14,228 bases of DNA from Isohypsibius dastychi. Taxonomy: Eukaryota > Tardigrada > Eutardigrada > Parachela > Isohypsibiidae. Below are positions 7,928 to 14,228 of the stretch, one piece after another (the stretch's first letter is position 1; each line of letters begins with the position of its first letter). Both the position numbers and the translations under genes were made by a program. Location of the stretch: contig JAQIWT010000875.1 of assembly GCA_034696485.1 (NCBI GenBank), positions 1 to 14,228 of the forward strand, read 5' to 3'. Below the pieces are notes generated by a model. It searched no databases. It saw only the letters and a list, made by a program, of their open reading frames with translations, and was not told where the DNA came from.

Positions 7928-10198
7928 TTAAACTTTCTTGAGTGAGTTTATAGTCTCCTGGATAATTCGCACGCAGTCCGTAAGCTGGTCATCTGTCATT
8001 ACCAAAGGAGGTGCTAGCCGAATAATGTCACCGTGCGTTGGCTTTGCGAGCAGACCTCGTTCTTTCAAAAGCAGGCAGATTTCCCAGGCATCGTATTCTG
8101 CAAAAAAAGAACGTTGTTAAACCCGCGACATAATCGCTTTAATCTTGAAACTCGAAAACAAATTAATCACGAGCGCTAATCTATTCGCTTCTCCCGGAGG
8201 TGTGTCGCACAACACATGATATCAACATCTTCGAAGCTGGCGAGTCGCCAGTAAATGAAAATCAGCTGATAGTCGATGATTTGAAATTCGATGACACGTT
8301 TTCTTGCAGCAAGAACGAAATTCTAATGCTTACCCTTGGCGATCACTATCGCGCTCATCAGTCCTGCAATTAATGAAACCAGGCATCAAATACGACCTAT
8401 CTCGAAACATTGAGAGACAAAAAAAGCGAACCTTTTCCACGAACGCATGTCACAATGTCAGATGGACAAGTTGCTCGCAGTTCCTGCCGCAGGCGATGCC
8501 CGAGTCTTTCCGACCGCTCACACAATCGTTCGCTTTCCAAAACATCAAGTGCTGCCAAGGCCACACAACATGCGAGCGGATTTCCACCGTATGTTGAACT
8601 AAAACACCAGAAAAATTAATGTCAGTTTAAAAAGAAAATGCCTGAATAATTAAAATCAGTTTTGAAGCTCAGAATAATTAAAACGTACCCATGCTCGCCG
8701 GGACGGATTTGTAGCATGATTTCATTGTCACACAAAACCGCGGACACCTGAGAATATTAAATAATGCTTCAAAATAAATTCGTATGACACAGCTGGCTCA
8801 AGATGTTTTTGTTACATACGGGAAGAAATCCACCAGAAAGCGCTTTTCCCAACGTGACAATATCAGGGCGAACATTTTCATGGTCGCAGCACAAGCGCCT
8901 GCCAAGAAAAAAATAAGATCGTATCCGGTTCTGTTTGTTCGTGATCTCGAACGACCGTGAAAACAGCAGGACATAGTGCGAAAGAAACAAAAGATTCCTA
9001 TCCGTCCAATTGTTCTTATCGGATCAGACAAATTTCAAATAATCAAAATAGTTTTGTAATCTCAAAGTCTCACCTCCCGGTCCGTCCAAGCCCAGTCTGG
9101 ATTTCATCGGCAATAAAAAGCACATTGTACTTCGAGCATATTGCCCGCACACCTTTCAAGTAGCCATCATCCGGGACATTTATTCCAGCTTCTCCCTGGA
9201 TAGGCTCCACCATGAAAGCACATACATTTGGATCCTTACAAGCTTCCTGGAATTTAAAACATACGAGTGATTATCGGTTCGTAACAGGGAATATTTCCTG
9301 TACTTCACCTCCAGAGCATCCAAATCATTATATGGAATGATGTCGAACCCTGGCATATAAGGCCCGAAGCCGGCGTAACTCACTGGATCAGTGCTGGCGG
9401 AAATAGCAGACATAGTACGTCCCCAAAAATTTCCTTCAGCGAAAACGATTTTCGCTTGTTCATCGGGGATATTCTTGACACGATAGCCCCACCGGCGAGC
9501 CAATTTGCAAGCAGTTTCTCCAGCTTCCACACCTACAACGCATTTAAAAATCGTGATATGCATCTTATAAAATACAATCTTCAATAATACCAGTATTCAT
9601 TGGGAGGACCTTGTCGTATCCAAACAATGCAGTGATTTTTTCCGCGTATTCACCTGATGAAACAATGCATGGAGTTTCCATCACGGAAGCTGAACAACAT
9701 TATTTTTACCTAGAACATCGTTGTGGAATGCTCGGCTGGTCAGCGTCAGCTTCGATGCCTGGTCAACCAGCGCTTTTAGTATTTTCGGATGACAATGTCC
9801 CTGATTTACTGCGCTATAAGCGCTCAAGAAATCATAGTAACGCTTGCCATCAGTGTCCCACAAGTAAACTCCTGTTTAAAAATAAATTGTTAAAATGGAA
9901 AAGAAAGTCAAGCTATTTCGGGTCAACTTACCCTCTCCACGGTCGAGGACTACGGGTAGGGGATGATAGTTGTGGCAATTGTATCTAGAAAATAAATAAA
10001 TATTGCATGATATGAGTTGCAAAACACAATATAAAAAAACCCCCACAACTGATAATAAATATCGAAAGGTCACACTCACTTGTTTTCCCGTTGAATTGCT
10101 TCTTCTTGCGAGAGCTTGTTGACGAGGAGCAGTTCACACTTTTTGTGGCCATTCACTGTCAGTTGCGCAGGAGCCAGCACTGTACTTGTTGAAGGCAT
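7928..10198 (-). CDS. OAT: Ornithine aminotransferase (ornithine-oxo-acid transaminase)
   Basis: Eleven coding exons on the minus strand: 10198-10080, 9984-9932, 9871-9710, 9653-9591, 9532-9309, 9246-9074, 8898-8820, 8747-8689, 8598-8432, 8363-8334, 8097-7928, giving 432 residues (human 439). It is a PLP fold-type I class III aminotransferase that converts ornithine and 2-oxoglutarate to glutamate semialdehyde and glutamate. Motifs align along the whole human enzyme: [91 protein letters not shown] with the PLP-binding lysine at about residue 283, [12 protein letters not shown], and [17 protein letters not shown]. Most introns are 56-95 nt; two are longer (8899-9073, 8098-8333). The donor after 8432 (GTTCGC) is weak. 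The N-terminus before the conserved core has about 40 residues, begins [10 protein letters not shown] and lacks an obvious Arg-rich mitochondrial presequence. A TATA box lies upstream. Confidence 0.95.
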
Positions 10199-10412
10199 AT
10201 TTTTTCTTTAACTTGCGATAAATTGGAAAGTTGACGATTTCAATTTTAGTAGAGCAGTTCAACATTGGGCAGGGATTCTCACAAGCCACTTCGTAGATCG
10301 CGGCTCAGCAGATTGCTACGTCGTGTAGAACGATATCAAAGCCGAAGTAAACCAAAAGTACTTGCTGAAGAATAAAGCCGTGTAATGCGTAAAATAACCG
10401 TAAGTCAACTCG

Positions 10413-10420
10413 CTTATATA
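10413..10420 (-). promoter_or_regulatory. TATA box of OAT
   Basis: TATATAAG on the minus strand, 215 bp upstream of the OAT ATG, is an exact strong TATA-box form. It would place transcription start near 10385-10390 and a leader of roughly 190 nt. The core motif is seen; the start site is inferred. Confidence 0.6.
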
Positions 10421-10751
10421 CTGCCCACATGACCGTATTCAGCCTGGGGGATAGATTTCATATCCATGACGTATAAACTGCGTTGACTTTGGACACGGTC
10501 TGTGAGGTAAAGTGAAAGGGTCACCTCTGCCGGAGATCAGAACGCACAGATCTCGGCAAGCTGAAAATCTGATAATTTCGCCAATTAGAACCAGCACAGG
10601 CGAAGGGCACGGGCACCGCAGAAGCTGATGAAATCCTTACCGAAATTAAGTAACGGAATGAAATGACCTGATCAGAATCGACTAACAGACCATCAATAGG
10701 GCAGTGAGGAGATGGCTCAAAAAACTGGATTGTTACGATGTGCAAATACTG

Positions 10752-10773
10752 TTTCCAACTTTAAAGTTGGAAA
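10752..10773. repeat. Perfect 22-bp palindrome
   Basis: TTTCCAACTTT (10752-10762) is followed directly by its exact reverse complement AAAGTTGGAAA (10763-10773), with no spacer. Partial copies of AAAGTTG follow nearby at about 10777-10795. It could be a dimeric factor site or remnant repeat; no function is assigned. Confidence 0.7.
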
Positions 10774-10868
10774 AAAAAGTTGTTAAAGTTGTTTGTTAGT
10801 AAATTTACTATAAGAACTTCTATTTACATCCTTCAATAGCTCAATCAATATTAACAAGAGGTCCCTAT

Positions 10869-10876
10869 CTTATATA
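10869..10876 (-). promoter_or_regulatory. Second minus-strand TATATAAG
   Basis: Identical to the OAT TATA octamer, same strand, 456 bp further upstream. No coding exon follows it before OAT. It might be a distal OAT promoter, the promoter of a non-coding transcript, or chance. Confidence 0.25.
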
Positions 10877-11147
10877 CGGCAGCTCCGCAAGCTCGGTCAA
10901 AAACTACATCCCTTGGCATTCATGCAGTTGAATTTCATAGAAGTATGTGCGAAGAAAGTCGTTTATAGAACGTGGTCAACAAAACTGTTCAGACTGGAAA
11001 GCTGGTGAGGAGCGAAAAATTTGATCATGACTACTGTACAAGTATTCATCGCAAAACGATTTTCCAACGTTTTTCAGTCCTCATCGTATCTAACGAGCCC
11101 AAGGAACCAAAGACAGTAATAATGGGTAAACGACAACTTTTACCAAT

Positions 11148-11153
11148 TTTATT
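11148..11153 (-). terminator. Candidate AATAAA signal for the coiled-coil gene
   Basis: TTTATT on the plus strand, 222 nt beyond the stop codon of the minus-strand gene at 11375-12065. It is the nearest canonical signal I found on that strand. Inferred only. Confidence 0.35.
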
Positions 11154-11374
11154 CCACTTATTCAGCATGGTGGACAGATTTTCGAATTTCATTCAAACAT
11201 TGAAAACGAATCAGATCTACTTGAAATTGAAATATAAAACGCATATGTCACTAATGCGGATAATTGTCTACACCCTCGAAAAAAATTCGAAATAGCATAA
11301 ACCGTAGCACAAAACATCACAGATCAAATTATCTAGTGTCAACATTCGTACCCCAAGGCTGGAGCTCCGCTGGA

Positions 11375-12065
11375 TCAAGGAGGAATCGTATCCGATGCTG
11401 ATGTTAGCTGCTCATCTTCAGCCCTTGCTTTCCTTTCCAAATCTTTTTCTGCAGATGGATCAGGTGGATGTGACCTCATGCACCCGTCGGAACTACAAAG
11501 TAACTAAAAAATAAAACCGGATTAGTAAAGAGCAATAACGTAAAGGACAAATGAAATCGTGAGATCGTTCGTTTTCAGTCAATGATTCTTAGTTATCATA
11601 ACTCACGGCAGAATTAGGTTCTTCAGATAAACTGGACGACTCCGGAGTGGGACAATGGCTGAGCAAGTTCCTGAGCAGCTTGGCATTCCGTTTTTCAAGG
11701 AGCGATTTCAAGTACGGATTGGCGTTAACATACAAACTGAGATCCGTAAGCTCATCTTTTTCAAAGAATTCTTCAAGGTTGACCGACCCCAACTCACGCT
11801 GCAGAAAGACGATATGTGAAGAGACAAGATCCTGACGTTCAGCGTGTTTGACAGCTAGCTTCTTCCTTAGTTCAGCTACAGTGGAGCGTAGCTTCCTCAA
11901 CGATTCCCGGTACTGTCTTTGAGATTCTTTTATCTTTTCCTTAGTCTGAAGAAGAAATTCAACTGGATCACAGTCTTTCTCCGCACCCTCGATGTCAGAT
12001 GCAGCAGAGACTGGATCCATCCCATCCTCAACTCTTCCACATAGATCAGGTCCCATGTCCGCCAT
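11375..12065 (-). CDS. Unrecognised small coiled-coil protein
   Basis: Two coding exons on the minus strand: 12065-11607 and 11503-11375, joined in phase 0 over a 103-nt intron with donor GTGAGT and acceptor TTTTTTAG, giving 195 residues. The N-terminal ~40 residues are acidic (MADMGPDLCGRVEDG...). Residues about 42-80 are Lys/Arg/Glu-rich with heptad-like Leu spacing (KEKIKESQRQYRESLRKLRS, then AELRKKLAVKHAERQD), predicting coiled coil. Next is an acidic patch (LEEFFEKDELTD) and a helical LLEKRNAKLLRNLL, then a Ser/Pro-rich acidic tail ending SDTIPP. There is no signal peptide, membrane span or catalytic motif. I do not recognise the family. If the intron is retained, translation stops four codons after the donor. 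The start is the first ATG, and a good acceptor-like TTAATTTCAG lies 25 nt upstream. Confidence 0.7.
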
Positions 12066-12398
12066 CACACCACTGTATCAAAGTGGGCAGCTGAAATTAA
12101 TCAGAAAGCGTGTGCAGTTCCTGTTCCTGTACAGGTAAACCGTAAAAGTCAATTCCAAGCCAGGATACACATATATTCCAAACAAGGTAATACAGATGAT
12201 TCCGTTTGGTCTTCAGCTAATTTTTGTCTCACGTTGATCCTTGTCTTTCGCTATGTAGAGACAGAATTAAGTATGGAGACCTATTTATGTGTAAACAAAG
12301 TCAAGCGTCAGAAACAAATCCATTTACTACTTGTCGAGCTGATTCTCCATCACCTCATCACACACAGACCCAGGAACACATGTTGAACCAATTCAAGA

Positions 12399-12410
12399 CC
12401 CCCCCCCCCC
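12399..12410. repeat. Poly-C run
   Basis: Twelve consecutive C residues. It is a mononucleotide tract, possibly length-variable and prone to sequencing error. Confidence 0.85.
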
Positions 12411-12521
12411 TCATTGTGAGACCCTCGTATCTAAAACGGAAGATGAAATGACCATACAGTGACCGGAACATGGTGACCATCTGCGACCGAAACAAGTTTG
12501 CAATTACGATGTATTTGCTGT

Positions 12522-12527
12522 TTTATT
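12522..12527 (-). terminator. AATAAA polyadenylation signal for the myosin light chain gene
   Basis: TTTATT on the plus strand gives AATAAA on the minus strand, about 355 nt downstream of the light-chain stop. It is also downstream of the alternative stop at 12618. Usage is inferred. Confidence 0.4.
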
Positions 12528-12882
12528 CGTATCAGGAAAAGAACCACCACCACATAAACCCGCTGACAACGTAAGAAACACACGAAAGGTCATCTTAGTA
12601 CAAAGCCATTACTCTGATCAAAATTCGGTTGCGAATTCACGAAACCCTATCCCCGAAGTGTCATTCAGATAATTCCGCGATACGGTCTCATGGTCGTCAA
12701 GCGGGAATGAAGCCGCTGCCATGGCATAAGTAAGAAGAAGACAAGAAGACTGACAGTCCCATTGATAGCAAATCTTTTTTGAAACGGTAAATAAAGACAA
12801 AACATTAAATGGCCAGGGAAATGATCTCAGGGGATGATTGTTTGGAGAGAGTCGTCTCGGGTGCGATTCCACTTGCAGTTTT

Positions 12883-13692
12883 TTACTTCTTGCCTCCATC
12901 GGTGCCGTCATCCGGGCCTATAAAGTTGAATTACAAAATCTAATTTCGTTTGCAAAAAATATGTTACCGCACCTCGGGTCATGAGCTTGGCGAATCCGAC
13001 GTAGTCCAGTTCATTTTTTGATGATGGAGCACCTTTGAATGCTTGGCTGATCTCTTCGGCAGTCAGTTTGTCTCCGACTCCCGTTAGGAGATCTTTCAGT
13101 CTTAAAATAAACCAGTCAGAAACTAAAAGCACGCTCGGCTGAGTTGTTTACTTTTGCTCGTCGATCTTTCCAGTTCCCTCTTTGTCGAACAGTTTGAAAG
13201 CGCTGGTGATGGTGTTTTCGGGATCGACACCTGTGATAAGAAAAGTAGTTCATACAAACTTCCGAAATCAGAAGCCATTGTTTCAAATTTGTAGTACCTG
13301 CTACTTTATCGCCGAAGAGAGTAATGAACATGGTGAAATTTATAGGTCCAGCCGCTTCATTCAACATTTCGTCGATCTCTTTATCTTGAGGAGCTTTGCC
13401 GAAAGAGGCGAAGGTATCCTTAAGGTCATCCTTATCAATGAACCCATCCTTGTTCTGATCCATCATCGTGAAGGCCTAGAACAAAGGAGATATGCTGATG
13501 TGACTTATCCTGATTGATTCGCGAAGTGAATTAACTCACCTCTTTGAATTCCTGGATCTGAGATTGCTCGAACATGGCAAAGACATTACTGGTGGCACGC
13601 TGCGCGCGTTTCTTATCCTTCTTTTCTCCAGTCTAGGAAACAGTATTTTAATAAATTTTGCAGCATTGCAGCAATAAACAAATTCAAACCAT
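12883..13692 (-). CDS. Myosin regulatory light chain (EF-hand)
   Basis: Six coding exons on the minus strand: 13692-13690 (ATG only), 13632-13540, 13475-13298, 13230-13152, 13100-12973, 12917-12883, giving 171 residues, normal for the family (about 166-175). The N-terminus has the kinase site [12 protein letters not shown] with Thr15/Ser16, as in smooth/non-muscle light chains. [16 protein letters not shown] follows, then EF-hand loop [12 protein letters not shown] (residues 38-49), the only loop with full Ca/Mg ligands. [15 protein letters not shown] and a degenerate C-terminal EF region follow ([19 protein letters not shown]...). The tail is [10 protein letters not shown]. The protein wraps the myosin heavy-chain neck and, when phosphorylated, activates contraction. 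It resembles both vertebrate MYL2/MYL9 and invertebrate muscle light chains, so I give no paralog symbol. Introns are 51-67 nt. The donor chosen after 12973 (GTGCGG) competes with another at 12967. Confidence 0.93.
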
Positions 13693-14228
13693 AGTGGTGA
13701 GTAGATCAGGTGCGATAAAAGTAACAGGAATGGCCGTAAACTGCTGGACAAGTAAGATGGGCGAAGATCGTACAAGTTTGCGAATCCTGCAACCGCTCCG
13801 AGATCGACTGAAATTTTTTCAGCGATAAATTTGGCTTATGCTATCAAACATCTGACGCGGCTGAGGCATTTCGAGCTTGAAACCCTATAGGGCCATTCGT
13901 CCAACCGCCTGAGAAAAAATCTGGCGTGCAAAATCCAGAAATAGCAGCACTCAGATGTCGGACCATTTGCTGACGCGAGATCACCATGAGCGCGGTTTCG
14001 ATGGAACATCCTGCGAAAGTGCTGATGCTTTATATTGCAGAGCGCTTATGCCACAATGAACAGCTGGAATATCTCAGTCTCCGGCGTCAAGTCGCTGCTG
14101 ATTTCCTTATCCAGAAGATCCATCGGCCATATTTGTAGTACGATGAACGACGACTATTCCCGGCCACCCCGATATATGGAAAATGACTTCCATTGCCGGC
14201 CACTCGCCCGTACAGGGAATAACGCACA
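13693..14228. other. Upstream region of the light-chain gene and right edge of the window
   Basis: The left part is the light-chain 5' leader/promoter. An acceptor-like AAAAAATTTCAG on the minus strand ends at 13808, suggesting a leader intron or trans-splice site. The right end has a possible short plus-strand ORF (13986-14138). CCGGCCAC occurs twice (near 14160 and 14198). No TATA box is evident. Confidence 0.45.
13986..14138 (+). CDS. Possible 50-codon ORF or first exon of a rightward gene
   Basis: ATG at 13986 sits in a strong Kozak-like context (CACCATG) and opens 50 codons to TAG at 14136. The peptide is well mixed and helix-like (MSAVSMEHPAKVLMLYIAER at its start, then LEYLSLRRQVAADFLIQKI). 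I recognise no family. GT at 14135-14136 just before the stop could act as a donor, so this may be the first exon of a gene continuing past the window. An overlapping ATG at 13953 opens 34 codons in another frame, which is a reason for caution. Confidence 0.22.
   Translation: MSAVSMEHPAKVLMLYIAERLCHNEQLEYLSLRRQVAADFLIQKIHRPYL

Larger units (their letters stand above)
10199..11374. other. Region between OAT and the coiled-coil gene
   Basis: Its left part carries the OAT 5' leader and TATA box. Further right are a 22-bp palindrome, a second minus-strand TATATAAG at 10869-10876, and the 3' flank of the next gene with a candidate poly(A) signal at 11148-11153. Open frames at 10521-10745 (minus) and 10972-11295 (plus) begin at TTG and GTG rather than ATG and show no recognisable motif, so I do not call them. 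I see no tRNA. Confidence 0.5.
12066..12882. other. Intergenic gap between the coiled-coil gene and the myosin light chain gene
   Basis: It holds the upstream flank of the coiled-coil gene on the left and the 3' flank of the light-chain gene on the right. Features seen are a 12-C run at 12399-12410 and the poly(A) signal at 12522-12527. A 97-codon open frame at 12618-12911 on the minus strand is contiguous with the last light-chain exon and is discussed as a possible alternative tail. Nothing else is supported. Confidence 0.5.

Noticed and set aside
8304-8619. Plus-strand ORFs inside the OAT gene
   Set aside because: They are antisense shadows of OAT exons 9 and 10.
10521-10745. 74-codon minus-strand ORF upstream of OAT
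   Set aside because: It starts at TTG and has no recognisable motif or splice continuity.
10972-11295. 107-codon plus-strand ORF
   Set aside because: It starts at GTG; the first internal ATG leaves only 57 codons, rich in Lys/Ile/Leu as expected of AT-rich intergenic DNA. No homology recognised.
1-14228. tRNA, rRNA or CRISPR array
   Set aside because: No B-box/T-loop pattern with cloverleaf pairing and no regularly spaced direct repeats were found on reading either strand.

Overview
The window is a compact, gene-dense piece of an animal (metazoan) nuclear genome. The evidence is spliceosomal introns, mostly 48-70 nt with GT..AG ends, and five recognisable or probable protein-coding genes in 14.2 kb with animal-type products. 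A calpain-15/SOL protease, an OFD1 centriolar protein and a myosin regulatory light chain together rule out bacteria, fungi and plants. GC looks balanced and intergenic gaps are about 0.5-1.2 kb. A small-genome invertebrate (for example a tardigrade, mite or similar) fits, but the taxon is a guess that the sequence alone does not settle.

Layout, left to right. 1-493: upstream region with a perfect CRE palindrome. 494-3855 (+): 16-exon calpain-15 (small optic lobes) gene with three RanBP2-type zinc fingers, a CysPc protease core and the C-terminal SOL region. 3856-4630: convergent intergenic gap holding a 239-bp MITE-like fold-back element. 4631-7219 (-): 5-exon OFD1 gene (LisH plus coiled coils). 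7220-7927: gap with a perfect 59-bp inverted repeat. 7928-10198 (-): 11-exon ornithine aminotransferase with a TATA box about 215 bp upstream of its start codon. 10199-11374: promoter and unassigned DNA with a second TATATAAG and a 22-bp palindrome. 11375-12065 (-): two-exon gene for an unrecognised 195-residue coiled-coil protein. 12066-12882: intergenic. 12883-13692 (-): 6-exon myosin regulatory light chain whose first coding exon holds only the ATG. 13693-14228: upstream region with a possible 50-codon ORF.

The genes do not form a pathway. They are a cysteine protease, a centriole/cilium assembly factor, a PLP enzyme of ornithine/proline/glutamate metabolism, an unknown protein and a contractile regulator. 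Calpain-15 and OFD1 converge; the other genes run on the minus strand. Exon models were rebuilt by hand from reading-frame continuity, splice consensus and recalled family similarity. Every model closes in frame, but none has been tested against transcripts.

The points most worth a second look are an Asn-to-Asp change at the third catalytic residue of the calpain, two fold-back repeats (one with perfectly identical arms), competing splice donors at the end of the light-chain gene that would swap its C-terminus, an ornithine aminotransferase without an obvious mitochondrial presequence, and three intron pairs of flanking exons separated by stop-free introns of length 3n.
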